Of a stretch of DNA of 64,000 nt, positions 27,666-36,768 are shown one piece after another (within the stretch, counting starts at the first letter, position 1; every line of letters starts with the position of its first letter). Position numbers and translations under genes: made by a program. The notes below the pieces were generated by a model. The model saw nothing but the letters and a program-made list of their open reading frames with translations, did no database searches and was not told the origin of the DNA. Source of the DNA: a bacterium (GTDB taxonomy: Bacteria > Patescibacteriota > Saccharimonadia > Saccharimonadales > UBA4665); assembly GCA_021799575.1 (NCBI GenBank), contig JAJZAD010000001.1, positions 1-64,000 on the forward strand, written 5' to 3'.

Positions 27666-28653
27666 GCTTTGCAGGATCTTCTAAACCTAGGTCGTAATCT
27701 ACCATCATATTAACCAGTCCTGTGAAGTCTACCTTACGCTTCCATCCTAGTACTCTTTCAGCTTTTTCCGGATTTCCTAGCAATATATCAACCTCTGCCG
27801 GCCTTAAGAACTTTGGGTTTTGTTTAACATATGGGTGCCAATCATTTATACCTATCTTTTTGAAAGCCAGCTCAAGGAAGTCCTGTATTGAGTGTGTCTC
27901 TCCGGTAGCCAGAACATAATCGTCTGGTTTTTCTTGTTGAAGCATTAACCACATGCCTTCGACATAATCTCCTGCATATCCCCAGTCTCTTTTTGAGTCC
28001 AGGTTTCCAAGCTCTATATGTTCTTGCAAGCCCAGGTGAATTCTAGCTACCGCATTGCTTATCTTTCTAGTAACAAACTCTATGCCTCTTCTTGGTCCTT
28101 CATGATTGAACAAAATTCCACAGCTGGCATGCATACCATAGCTTTCACGATAGTTCTTTGTGATCCAATGCCCATAAAGCTTGGCTACGCCGTATGGGCT
28201 ACGCGGATGAAATAAAGCACTTTCATCGTAACCTTTTCCCGGACGGTTATAATCAAGGCCTCCAAACATTTCAGAAGTAGACGCCTGATAAAACCGGACC
28301 TTCTTTGTACCACCCACTACTCTTATGGCTTCCAAAAGGTTAAGAACGCCTTTGCCTGTAACTTCAGCAGTTAGTATTGGATTTCTAAACGAATATCCGA
28401 CGTGACTTATAGCAGCAAGATTATATATCTCATCAGGTTCAGATACTTCAATAGCATTAACTAAAGATGATTGATCTGTTAGGTCTCCCTCAATAAGCTT
28501 TATATATGGTTGTTCTTGTTCTACCCTAAGCAGCTTAGGGTTTTGCTGTCCTCTTATTAAACCGTAAACATCATAGCCCTTATTGTTTAATAGTTCGGAT
28601 AAGTGATAGCCGTCCTGGCCGGTAATTCCAGTTATGAGTACCTTTTTGGCCAT
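27658..28653 (-). CDS. gmd: GDP-mannose 4,6-dehydratase
   Basis: The protein (331 aa) starts KKVLITGITGQDGYHLSELL, with STSEMFG, SPYGVAKLYGHW (YxxxK) and NHEGPRRGIEFVTRKI, all Gmd hallmarks. It dehydrates GDP-mannose to the 4-keto-6-deoxy sugar used by the adjacent Rmd-like enzyme. A 74-aa gene precedes it on the same strand. Confidence 0.95.
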   Translation of the reverse strand: MAKKVLITGITGQDGYHLSELLNNKGYDVYGLIRGQQNPKLLRVEQEQPYIKLIEGDLTDQSSLVNAIEVSEPDEIYNLAAISHVGYSFRNPILTAEVTGKGVLNLLEAIRVVGGTKKVRFYQASTSEMFGGLDYNRPGKGYDESALFHPRSPYGVAKLYGHWITKNYRESYGMHASCGILFNHEGPRRGIEFVTRKISNAVARIHLGLQEHIELGNLDSKRDWGYAGDYVEGMWLMLQQEKPDDYVLATGETHSIQDFLELAFKKIGINDWHPYVKQNPKFLRPAEVDILLGNPEKAERVLGWKRKVDFTGLVNMMVDYDLGLEDPAKLK

Positions 28654-28664
28654 ATGATCTCTGT

Positions 28665-28889
28665 TTAAATTAATACTTCTGCTTGTTCTTGATTGGTAGT
28701 AATCGCCAGTTTACTAGTATCCCTGGGAAAATCACCTTCGTGAAGCTGATCTTTTGTAATACCCAAAATAGACGCTAAATTTTCTCTGTACTCATCCAAA
28801 AGACGAGAATAAGAGCTACGCGCCATTTCTATAGTCAATCCGTTATTTTCTGCAAATTGAGTAAGTGAACCTGGTTTCTCGATAGCCAT
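28665..28889 (-). CDS. Hypothetical 74-aa protein upstream of gmd
   Basis: A strong SD (AAAAGGAG) precedes the ATG. The protein (FAENNGLTIEMARSSYSRLLDEY...) is mostly helical, with a possible helix-turn-helix in the first 40 residues. It sits 11 bp before gmd and is probably co-transcribed. No family is recognised; a small DNA-binding regulator is one possibility. Confidence 0.65.
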   Translation of the reverse strand: MAIEKPGSLTQFAENNGLTIEMARSSYSRLLDEYRENLASILGITKDQLHEGDFPRDTSKLAITTNQEQAEVLI

Positions 28890-28937
28890 TTCAAAATTCT
28901 CCTTTTATTAACTTTCTCCAATATAATATAACTGACA

Positions 28938-30026
28938 ATGCCTAGAATAGTAATTGACGCTAGAGAATACTCCACTTCAACCGGCAGATATACATCAAAA
29001 CTAATTGATAATTTGCAACGGATTGATAACAAGAATGAATACGTTGTTTTGCTTAGAGAGAAAGATTTTGAGTCGGTTAGGTTTTCTAACCCTAATTTCA
29101 GCAAGGTATTAACTCCGTATAAAGAGTTTACCTTCGGTGAACAAATAGGGTTTGCTTGGCAGTTATATAGACTGAGGGCAGACTTGGCTCATTTTTGTAT
29201 GACTCAACAACCCTTGTTTTATCTAAAACGCTCAGTTACAACCATACACGACCTTACTACCGCCAGGTTTACCAATCCAGATAGAGATCCGCTGGTGTTT
29301 TTTGTCAAGCAGCAGATATACAAGATTGTTATCTGGTACGCTGCACACAAGTCAAAACACATAATTACCCCTAGTGGCTACGTTAAAGACGATCTCGTAA
29401 AATTCACAAGGATCAGACCAAAAAAGATTAGTGTTATATATGAAGCAGCCAACCCAATTGAAGACAATCCTAAACCCATCAAGAAGTTAGAGGGTAAACA
29501 GTTTATTATGTATATCGGCCGACCTACGCCACATAAAAACCTCTGGCGGCTTATAAAAGCGTATGACGCTCTAAAAGGTATGCACCCGGATTTACTGTTG
29601 GTCTTAGCCGGTAAGTTTGATGGTAACTATAGCCATATTGAGAGACGTGTAAGTAGCAACGGTATATCCGGCGTGGTGTTCACCGACTATATCAGCGATG
29701 GCGAGCTTAGGTGGTTATATGAAAACTGCCAGGCATACGTCTTTCCTTCCTTAAGTGAAGGCTTTGGTCTACCGGGACTTGAAGCTATGGCTCATGGTGC
29801 GCCGGTAGTATCTTCAAACGCAACCTGTTTGCCTGAGATATACGGGAATGCCGCCCATTATTTCGACCCGCTAGACAAACAATCTATGGTTAAGGCTATT
29901 GCCGAGGTTTTGGGAGATGCCAAACTTAGGTCCCGGTTAACCGCAGAGGGCAAAAACCGGGTAGATAAGTATTCATGGCGCAAAACGGCTGAAGAAACAC
30001 TTAAAGTATACGAACGTTGGACTTAG
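28938..30026 (+). CDS. GT4-family glycosyltransferase
   Basis: The 362-aa enzyme has FIMYIGRPTPHKNLWRLI, PSLSEGFGLPGLEAMAHGAPVVSS and CLPEIYGNAAHYFDP, the mannosyltransferase-like branch of GT4. A TATAAT box lies at 28922-28927, ten bases before the ATG, with no SD. The mRNA is therefore probably leaderless or nearly so. It converges with jag, overlapping by 4 bp. A mannosyl- or rhamnosyltransferase role fits the nearby GDP-sugar genes. Confidence 0.87.
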   Translation: MPRIVIDAREYSTSTGRYTSKLIDNLQRIDNKNEYVVLLREKDFESVRFSNPNFSKVLTPYKEFTFGEQIGFAWQLYRLRADLAHFCMTQQPLFYLKRSVTTIHDLTTARFTNPDRDPLVFFVKQQIYKIVIWYAAHKSKHIITPSGYVKDDLVKFTRIRPKKISVIYEAANPIEDNPKPIKKLEGKQFIMYIGRPTPHKNLWRLIKAYDALKGMHPDLLLVLAGKFDGNYSHIERRVSSNGISGVVFTDYISDGELRWLYENCQAYVFPSLSEGFGLPGLEAMAHGAPVVSSNATCLPEIYGNAAHYFDPLDKQSMVKAIAEVLGDAKLRSRLTAEGKNRVDKYSWRKTAEETLKVYERWT

Positions 30027-30496
30027 TCTTTGCCGTTACCGGGTGTAAGTACAATATGCCTGCTCCTACCCTCACCCGCGGACTCGCTTGTAAGTCCATA
30101 CTCAGATGCCAACTGGTGCACTACCCTTCTGTCCGCCGCATTCATCGGCTCAAGTTCAAGGGGTTGTTTGCTGTCTTTAACTTGTTTAACCCAGACTTCG
30201 GCTTTTGCCCGCAGTCTATCGGCACGCTGTTTTTTGTAGTCCGCAATGTCTACATTGACCCTGTTATAATCATAGCCGTTATTTCTTAGGGCGGTTGAGG
30301 TAAGATACTGCATTGATCTCATGTTGTCGCCGCGCTGGCCAATTAAAAAACCGTTTAGGTGTGTACTAGGTACACTGAGTTGGATGACTTCGTCGTCGCT
30401 AGTGGCATATACATCAGTGTTTAAACCAAAAAAGGACAATAAGTCCTCTAGATATTTTTTTGCAAACACGATCGCTTTCTCCATTGACTCGTTCAT
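30023..30496 (-). CDS. jag: Jag/KhpB RNA-binding protein (KH + R3H)
   Basis: Residues about 40-110 form a KH domain with the GxxG loop IGQRGDN, and the end carries an R3H motif (AADRRVVHQLA...SRHIVL). It is shorter than many Jag proteins because the N-terminal Jag-N domain is absent. Its ATG overlaps the yidC stop (ATGA), the classic yidC-jag order. The family binds RNA and affects cell-wall and division genes in Firmicutes. Confidence 0.9.
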   Translation of the reverse strand: MNESMEKAIVFAKKYLEDLLSFFGLNTDVYATSDDEVIQLSVPSTHLNGFLIGQRGDNMRSMQYLTSTALRNNGYDYNRVNVDIADYKKQRADRLRAKAEVWVKQVKDSKQPLELEPMNAADRRVVHQLASEYGLTSESAGEGRSRHIVLTPGNGKD

Positions 30497-31479
30497 TTCT
30501 TCTTCCTCCTTTTCTTAGCCTTGTTTTTGGAAGAAGGTTTGGTTTTATTATTGGTCAAGGGTGGTGTATTTTTAAGCGATTCTTGCTTGGAAACAAAGGC
30601 TGGTTCGGTAACCACTTCACCTTCCGGAATTTTGGCCAGGTCTTTTGATGGCGTATCAGCAATGGCTTCAAGTTCAGTCTCGTCCCTTGAAAGCACTCTC
30701 CATTGTTGAATAAAGGCTATGGTACCACTGGCTAGCCAATACAAACTTAAGGCTGCCGGAAGGCCGACAGTTACAAAAAAGATCATAACCGGCAATAAGT
30801 AGCGGGTACTTCTGGAAACTGCCGCGTTAACCTCAGACTGATCAGCTTTCTGGCCACTGGTGCCCGCTTCTTTTAGGATGTCCCTGAGTTTACGGGCGTC
30901 TTTTGATGTCGGCAGAAGTTGTTTGCTCTGGTAATACTGGGCTATTGCACTGCCAAGTACTATAATCATGGCCGGCCAGTAAATATGTCCTCCTGAGGTG
31001 GCACTTTTAGTTAGATTAATAAACCCGAATAGTGTGTCGTCGAAACGGTGTATGTTGTGAGCTAGTGTTTGCATCCACGACAAGTGATGGATACCGCTGT
31101 AAGAGAGAGTAAGTAAGGACTTAGGGTTTGAAGCTACTTGCCTAAGCGCATCATATAATCCCCAAAGAATAATGAATTGGGGTATTAGGATTCCGATTGA
31201 GCCGATCGGATTGACCCCTTTTTCTTTATACAGCTCCATTAGCATAACCGATTCTTTTTGTCGGTCTCCAGCGGCTTTCTTTTTAATCTCTTTAAGCTGT
31301 GGCTGCAGTTCCCGCATAATCTTGGCTTGCCGGAGTTGTTTTTTAACCAGCGGCCACATCAACAGACGAACTATAAGGGTAAATATTATAATCGCTAGTC
31401 CAAAATTGTGGCCAGGAATTAAAGCATAAATTAAGACCAATAGATTAAACAGTGGTTTGACAATAATGGTTGTAAACAT
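30493..31479 (-). CDS. yidC: Membrane protein insertase YidC
   Basis: The protein (328 aa) is of the short Oxa1/YidC type, with about five membrane helices, LIVRLLMWPLVKKQLRQAKIM and GLPAALSLYWLASG, and a basic tail ending KKRRKKK that can contact the ribosome. It inserts membrane proteins alone or with Sec. It sits in the conserved rpmH-rnpA-yidC-jag run; yidD is not seen between rnpA and yidC (85 bp gap). Confidence 0.95.
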   Translation of the reverse strand: MFTTIIVKPLFNLLVLIYALIPGHNFGLAIIIFTLIVRLLMWPLVKKQLRQAKIMRELQPQLKEIKKKAAGDRQKESVMLMELYKEKGVNPIGSIGILIPQFIILWGLYDALRQVASNPKSLLTLSYSGIHHLSWMQTLAHNIHRFDDTLFGFINLTKSATSGGHIYWPAMIIVLGSAIAQYYQSKQLLPTSKDARKLRDILKEAGTSGQKADQSEVNAAVSRSTRYLLPVMIFFVTVGLPAALSLYWLASGTIAFIQQWRVLSRDETELEAIADTPSKDLAKIPEGEVVTEPAFVSKQESLKNTPPLTNNKTKPSSKNKAKKRRKKK

Positions 31480-31564
31480 GTGTAAGTAACTAAGCTTAAC
31501 TTTCTTCTTAAATAACTATAGCAGACGTGCTTTTAAACATGCCTAATAAGTTTATAAAAAGAGT

Positions 31565-31909
31565 TCAAATAATCTTCGCCTGTTTTAACAAAACACCTAT
31601 CAAATCAGAGACTTGGTTTATGTCCATATTGGCTATTTCGTCGCTGTATACGTTAAATATTAAATCAAAACCGCCTTCGATTTGTTTATCGTACTGCCTG
31701 ATAGTTTCGTATATTTTTCTTCTGATACGATTCCTGGTCACCGACGATTTATTGATTTTTCTGGATATAACCACCGCCGCCCGGTAACCAGTCCTCTTGG
31801 GGTTAGGTGCAAACTTTAGTGTTAAGAGTTGGCTACGAACGGTTTTGCCATACTTATACGCCCGGTTCAAAGAGGTCCTTCCGTGAAAACGGTGAGCCCT
31901 GTTTAACAT
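31565..31909 (-). CDS. rnpA: Ribonuclease P protein component
   Basis: The protein (114 aa) has the RNase P protein pattern: RAHRFHGRTSLNRAYKYGKTVRS, RAAVVISRKINKSSVTRNRIRRKIYE, whose RNxxRR box binds the catalytic RNA. It supports 5' maturation of tRNAs. It lies 13 bp after rpmH, as in most bacteria. Confidence 0.95.
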   Translation of the reverse strand: MLNRAHRFHGRTSLNRAYKYGKTVRSQLLTLKFAPNPKRTGYRAAVVISRKINKSSVTRNRIRRKIYETIRQYDKQIEGGFDLIFNVYSDEIANMDINQVSDLIGVLLKQAKII

Positions 31910-31922
31910 CTTCTAGGTATTT

Positions 31923-32060
31923 TTAAGCTGATAGTTTAACTCTGCCTTTGTTGCGGCGCCGTTTTAAGACGTTATGACCGTCTTTGGTACTCATGCGTTT
32001 TAAGAATCCATGTTCTTTGGCACGGTGAATTTTTTTGGGTTGGAATGTTCGTTTGGGCAT
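31923..32060 (-). CDS. rpmH: Ribosomal protein bL34
   Basis: This 45-aa protein is too short for the track. It begins [20 protein letters not shown] and ends [10 protein letters not shown], the universal bL34 pattern. A good SD (AGGAG) precedes the ATG. It is divergent from dnaA and marks the leftward side of the origin region. Confidence 0.97.
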   Translation of the reverse strand: MPKRTFQPKKIHRAKEHGFLKRMSTKDGHNVLKRRRNKGRVKLSA

Positions 32061-32303
32061 AGCTCTCCTGGAAATTTAGTGAAAATAACAATGTTTAACC
32101 TATTAATCTTAGCAAGTTTTCCACGTTGGTGCCAGTTTAATCCACAATTTTATAGATGTATATATTACCTGTGTATAAATCCACCTCAGTTTAGTAGAAT
32201 GGTTATTATAACGATTTTTACAATCGATTAGGGTGTGGAAAAAGGTCGATTATGGGTTTAAACTAAGTGTCACTAAGTTAGAGACAGAGAGTTTAAAAAA
32301 GAA
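32061..32303. other. rpmH-dnaA divergent intergenic region with degenerate DnaA-box-like sites
   Basis: Near-matches to TTATNCACA are seen: TAATCCACA (near 32139), TTTTCCACG (near 32118) and, on the other strand, TTTTCCACA (near 32232). The region also holds promoters for two divergent housekeeping operons. It may be part of the origin or an autoregulatory DnaA site. Confidence 0.4.
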
Positions 32304-33653
32304 ATGAATAGTCCTTTGTGGCAGGCGGTTTTGGGAGAAATCGAACTTTCGGTGTCCCGTGGAAACTACCTAACGTGGTTTAAAAACACCCAGCTTGTTG
32401 AACAGACTGATGAAATGGTAGTAATCGGTGTACCGAATGTATTTATAAAACAGCAGCTTGAGAAGAAATTTAATGACATTGTCAGCCAGACACTGAAGAA
32501 AAACGGCGTAAACCCAAAGGTTATAGAGTATCGGATTGTGGCTATGGATATTAAGAAACACGACGATCCTGATCCGATCCTAACCCAAAAACCCCAAACC
32601 TCCACCTTTACAGGGGTTGAGACTATTAATCATTCTTATCGGCAAGGGTTAAACAACCGCTATAATTTTGATAATTTTATTGTCGGATCATCGAATGAAT
32701 TGGCTTTTGCAGCCTGCCAATCAATAGTTGCCAACCCGGGCAGTAAATACAACCCGTTAATGATTTACGGCGGTGTCGGTATAGGTAAGACTCATCTTAT
32801 TCAGGCGGTAGGTAACGCTATCCTGGCCAGTAACCCTGATGCTAAGGTGTTATATATTACTACCGAGCAATTTGTTCAGGAATTCGTGGACGCCTTAAGA
32901 TACAGAAAAACCACCGGTTTTGCCAACCATTATCGTTCAGCGGATGTTTTAATTGTTGACGATATTCAATTTATAAGTGGTAAGGAAAAGATTCAGGAAG
33001 AGTTTTTCCATACTTTTAACGCCCTATACCAGGCAAATAAGCAGATTATTATTAGCTCAGATCGGTTGGCTAGAGAAATTCCGATTGAAGAAAGGCTCCA
33101 AAGCCGCTTTGCTCAAGGTATGAGTATAGATATGCAGACACCGGATTTTGAAACCAGGTGCGCGATAGTGCAATCTAAAGCTAATAGTAGCGACATAGCT
33201 CTACCTAACGATGTGGTGGAATATTTGGCTACAAATATTAACACTAATGTACGGGAGTTGGAGGGGGCTTTAAACCAATTGCTTGCTTTCTGTGAAATGC
33301 GCGGGTTATCTCCTAATTTAGATATAGCTGTAAGTGTTTTAGGAAACAGTAAGAATCGGCCGAAACACTTGTCTGCTAAACAAATAATTGAGCGGACTGC
33401 AAAACATTTTCAAGTATCAATGGAGGATATTTTAGGTCCTAAAAGAGATAAAGACATTGTAGTACCGAGACAAATCGCTATGTATATGTTAAGAAGTGAG
33501 CTTCATTTAAGTTTTCCTAAAATAGCTAGGGAACTTGGTCGCAAAGACCATACTACGGCTATTCATTCGGTTGAGAAGATATCTAAAGAAACACAACTTG
33601 ATGCTTCGTTAAGGTCGGCTATATCCGAGATTAAGGACAGGTTATATGCTTGA
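32304..33653 (+). CDS. dnaA: Chromosomal replication initiator DnaA
   Basis: The protein (449 aa) has domain I (WQAVLGEIELSVSRGNYLTWF), AAA+ domain III with Walker A GGVGIGKTH and Walker B VLIVDDIQFI, and the domain IV signature RKDHTTAIHSVEKI that reads DnaA boxes. It melts oriC and recruits helicase. Domain II is very short. No strong SD is present. A perfect stem-loop follows the gene (33712-33736). Confidence 0.98.
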   Translation: MNSPLWQAVLGEIELSVSRGNYLTWFKNTQLVEQTDEMVVIGVPNVFIKQQLEKKFNDIVSQTLKKNGVNPKVIEYRIVAMDIKKHDDPDPILTQKPQTSTFTGVETINHSYRQGLNNRYNFDNFIVGSSNELAFAACQSIVANPGSKYNPLMIYGGVGIGKTHLIQAVGNAILASNPDAKVLYITTEQFVQEFVDALRYRKTTGFANHYRSADVLIVDDIQFISGKEKIQEEFFHTFNALYQANKQIIISSDRLAREIPIEERLQSRFAQGMSIDMQTPDFETRCAIVQSKANSSDIALPNDVVEYLATNINTNVRELEGALNQLLAFCEMRGLSPNLDIAVSVLGNSKNRPKHLSAKQIIERTAKHFQVSMEDILGPKRDKDIVVPRQIAMYMLRSELHLSFPKIARELGRKDHTTAIHSVEKISKETQLDASLRSAISEIKDRLYA

Positions 33654-33922
33654 GCAAAAACCTACCTATATTTGTTTATATATCTACTCAGGTTGTTTAA
33701 AACCCTTATATAAAACCACAATGGGGTTGTGGTTTTTACTTAAGGCTGTGGTTTTTAATAAATTTTTCACACACTTTAAACTTCAATTAAACACATATAG
33801 AAAGTTTAATTTAACAGTTGTTTTTTATAATTTATACACATTAACCACAGGATTAACTATAAATATAAAGTTAAATACTTAATTTTTATTATTTTTGTAA
33901 CCATGGAAAGGATTTAAATCTC
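33654..33922. other. Candidate replication origin (dnaA-dnaN spacer)
   Basis: The spacer is extremely AT-rich. It holds an exact DnaA box TTATACACA (33832-33840) directly followed by TTAACCACA (33841-33849), with further CCACA/TGTGG elements near 33715, 33728 and 33746. Gene orientation flips on the rpmH/dnaA side. The track ORF at 33646-33882 is a chance frame. Strand-skew analysis would test the assignment. Confidence 0.6.
33712..33736 (+). terminator. Stem-loop after dnaA
   Basis: AAAACCACAA, loop TGGGG, TTGTGGTTTT: ten perfect pairs ending in a T-rich arm, about 60 bp after the dnaA stop. It can act as an intrinsic terminator; its CCACAA/TTGTGG arms also resemble DnaA-site cores. Confidence 0.6.
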
Positions 33923-35014
33923 ATGAAACTCCAAGTCACACAAGAAAATCTAAACCAAGCCTTGAGTTCAATCGGTAGAATCGCTAATAGCCGAAATACT
34001 CTTCCTATACTCTCAAACGTGCTAATCAAAACCTCTAACAACCGGCTTAGTTTAACCGCAACTAACCTGGATATTGCGATAGTACACTACATTGGAGCTA
34101 AAATCAGCGAAGAGGGTGCTATAACCGTACCCGCTAGGTTAATGCAGGATTTCATAGGTAGTTTACCTCAAAGTGTTATTGATCTCGAATTAACCAACAC
34201 AAAACTTAAAATCACCACCGATAAATACCACTCAATAATAAACGGTATAATTGCCGATGATTTTCCGGTAATGCCGACAATTAAAGACGCTAAGAATATA
34301 AAACTTAATAACGGTTTATTAAAAAAAGCCTTAAATCAAACGGTTTTTGCAGCTAGTAGTGATGAGGCTAGACAAGTGTTAACCGGTGTTTATTTACACA
34401 CTAAAGATGATAAGTTGTTTATAGCAGCAACCGACAGTTTTAGATTAGCGGAAAAAGAACTAGGTAAGAATAACCAACAAATTGCTATTTTAATTCCAGC
34501 TACTGCTATGCAGGAACTGTTAAGAGTAACACCAGACCAAGAAGGAGAGGTTGTTATTTCTTATAACGAGCAACAGGTTTTATTCCAGACCGGAGATATA
34601 GAATTAACAGCCAGGCTAATTGAAGGAAATTATCCGGATTACCAAAAACTAATACCCACAATATTTAATTCCTCAATCCAACTTAAAAGAAACGACCTAA
34701 TAAACATAACTAAAGTGTCTAATTTATTCGCTAAAGAAAGCGCCGGTAGTGTGACAATTGAATTAGATGAGAAAACCAATAAATTGAGTATTAACTCTAT
34801 TGCCTCACAAATAGGTGAGAATAACGCCACGGCTGAGGGTAAAGTTATTGGCGGGGGTAGTATTACTATTAACTCACGTTACCTACTAGATGTCCTTTCG
34901 GTTTTAAATGGTGACGAAGTTTACTTCGGTTTCAATGGTAAACTTGAACCAACCATCATAAAAGACCCCAAAGACCCGAGCTATAAACACATAATCATGC
35001 CTTTAAAAAGTTAA
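33923..35014 (+). CDS. dnaN: DNA polymerase III beta sliding clamp
   Basis: The protein (363 aa) has the three-domain clamp layout, with RIANSRNTLPILSNVLI near the start, LTGVYLHTKDDKLFIAATDSFRLA in the middle and HIIMPLKS at the C-terminus (the usual ...MPMR/K end). It tethers polymerase to DNA. An SD AAAGGA precedes the ATG. It is 3 bp upstream of recF. Confidence 0.97.
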   Translation: MKLQVTQENLNQALSSIGRIANSRNTLPILSNVLIKTSNNRLSLTATNLDIAIVHYIGAKISEEGAITVPARLMQDFIGSLPQSVIDLELTNTKLKITTDKYHSIINGIIADDFPVMPTIKDAKNIKLNNGLLKKALNQTVFAASSDEARQVLTGVYLHTKDDKLFIAATDSFRLAEKELGKNNQQIAILIPATAMQELLRVTPDQEGEVVISYNEQQVLFQTGDIELTARLIEGNYPDYQKLIPTIFNSSIQLKRNDLINITKVSNLFAKESAGSVTIELDEKTNKLSINSIASQIGENNATAEGKVIGGGSITINSRYLLDVLSVLNGDEVYFGFNGKLEPTIIKDPKDPSYKHIIMPLKS

Positions 35015-35017
35015 ACC

Positions 35018-36052
35018 ATGATTGCCGAAATCCGGCTACAACAATTCCGATCCTACCCAGATAAAACCTTTAAACTCTCATCTGGTTTAAATGTGGTTGT
35101 CGGACCGAACGCAAGCGGTAAAACCAATCTATTAGAAGCGATTATGGTTATATGTACAGGTAATTCATTTAGAGCTCCAGACAATGAACTGGTTATGTAT
35201 GGTAAACAGTGGTCTAGAATTGATGCGAAAACCTCCCAAGGCAACAGAACACTTAAACTAACTACAACCAACAAAGAGTTTCTATTAGAAGGTAAATCAC
35301 ACAAAAACCTAAACCATAATACCCAAATACCATTAGTGTTATTTGAGCCCTACCACTTATTAATGATTTCTGGCGCACCGGAATTAAGAAGAAACTACCT
35401 AGACGGAGTCTTGGATTCCATTCAACCAGACTATAAAAAGATCCGGAAAAATTACCACAGAACCCTTAGGCAGAGAAACACACTACTAAAAAAGGGACAT
35501 ATTAACAATAATGAACTTTTCCCTTGGAATGTACGGTTGAGTCAAATAGGAGGTATTATAGCTAACTCAAGAGCAAAACTAATAACCAAACTAAATGAAA
35601 CCCTAACCGAGTCATATCAAAAAATTTCAGATGGTAAAGAGAAGATTACATTAAAGTATAAAACCAACATAGATCTAAGTAATTATGAGAGCCAACTGGT
35701 CAGGAAATTAGAGCAAACCATAGATCTCGATTTGATCAAAGGATTCACTATGTACGGACCACACAGAGAAGACATGAAGATACTAGTTAATAACAAAGAC
35801 CCAAACCTTTTTTATTCTAGGGGAGAAACCCGAACACTTGTAGTAGCGCTTAAAATAAGCGAACTAAAAACCGTATCTTTAATCAAAAAAGACCCTATTA
35901 TTTTATTGGATGATGTATTCAGTGAACTTGATTCCAAGCGCCAACAAGCTCTAGCTGCTTTTTTATCAACAAACACCCAATCTTTAATAACAACCACGGA
36001 AATAAACAATAATAACTTACATAAAAAAGGAGTAATTATTAAAACCACTTAG
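35018..36052 (+). CDS. recF: DNA replication and repair protein RecF
   Basis: The SMC-like ATPase (344 aa) has Walker A GPNASGKTN, the RecF signature LLDDVFSELDSKRQ and GPHRED before it. It loads recombinase at gaps with RecO/RecR. It forms the conserved dnaA-dnaN-recF run. Confidence 0.95.
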   Translation: MIAEIRLQQFRSYPDKTFKLSSGLNVVVGPNASGKTNLLEAIMVICTGNSFRAPDNELVMYGKQWSRIDAKTSQGNRTLKLTTTNKEFLLEGKSHKNLNHNTQIPLVLFEPYHLLMISGAPELRRNYLDGVLDSIQPDYKKIRKNYHRTLRQRNTLLKKGHINNNELFPWNVRLSQIGGIIANSRAKLITKLNETLTESYQKISDGKEKITLKYKTNIDLSNYESQLVRKLEQTIDLDLIKGFTMYGPHREDMKILVNNKDPNLFYSRGETRTLVVALKISELKTVSLIKKDPIILLDDVFSELDSKRQQALAAFLSTNTQSLITTTEINNNNLHKKGVIIKTT

Positions 36053-36075
36053 AAGTTTAGTTTGTTTAAAACCTG

Positions 36076-36768
36076 TTAAATTGGCTGGTTAGTAGCTGAA
36101 TTAATTAGTTGGTAAGAACTAAGATTATGTTGAGACAACCATTGTTTAGCGTTATTTATAGCTGCATTTTCAGCGCTATTGCCTTGAGTCGTGTCCCAAT
36201 AAGACGGCACATAGGTAAAATCAATACTTGGCGGGGAAGTACTATTAGAAATAGTTAATTGATAGTCTGTTCCTTCATATGGCAAATAAGACAAACCAGA
36301 TAAAGAAGGCTCTAAACTAGATTGAATACTTAGTATTTGGTTTTGTTGGTTTTGTGAAATTTGAGACCAAGTTACATATATGGGTTTAAAGTTTATTGTG
36401 GTTGTAGATGTAGCACTACTTTGAGAAGTTACAGAAATGTTAATAAAATAATTCTTACTCGCTTTCAATGGAGTCGCTAGTTGTAGGGACAACATTCTGT
36501 TTTTAACCACGGATTTATAAATTAAACCCTTGGAACCACTCACAGCTAACCTACTACTCCTAAGCGGTTGATTATATGAGACGTCTATTGTTGGGGTTAA
36601 AGTATTTATGGACGAAGGATTGGGATTTATAGAAACAACATCAAAAGTTTGGCGACTAAACAACCATAAAACAATCGCCATAATCAACACAATAGTTATT
36701 CCCAACACAAACAGAAACTTTCTGTTATGAAGTGCAACACTTAAACTCTGATTAGTTTGGGGAAACAT
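36076..36768 (-). CDS. Membrane-anchored protein with SbsA-type Ig-like domain
   Basis: One N-terminal membrane segment (FLFVLGITIVLIMAIVLWL) precedes an extracellular beta-rich domain with INPNPSSINTLTPTIDVSYNQPL, the opening of Big_5/SbsA-like Ig folds. The C-terminal part (PYEGTDYQLTIS...NAKQWLSQHNL) is found with T4SS genes in related genomes as far as I recall (not checked). It overlaps the CHAP protein gene by 17 bp, so it belongs to the T4SS unit. Confidence 0.7.
   Translation of the reverse strand: MFPQTNQSLSVALHNRKFLFVLGITIVLIMAIVLWLFSRQTFDVVSINPNPSSINTLTPTIDVSYNQPLRSSRLAVSGSKGLIYKSVVKNRMLSLQLATPLKASKNYFINISVTSQSSATSTTTINFKPIYVTWSQISQNQQNQILSIQSSLEPSLSGLSYLPYEGTDYQLTISNSTSPPSIDFTYVPSYWDTTQGNSAENAAINNAKQWLSQHNLSSYQLINSATNQPI

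Noticed and set aside
33646-33882. 78-aa ORF after dnaA
   Set aside because: It lies in the AT-rich candidate origin, crosses the dnaA stem-loop and has no SD or domain.
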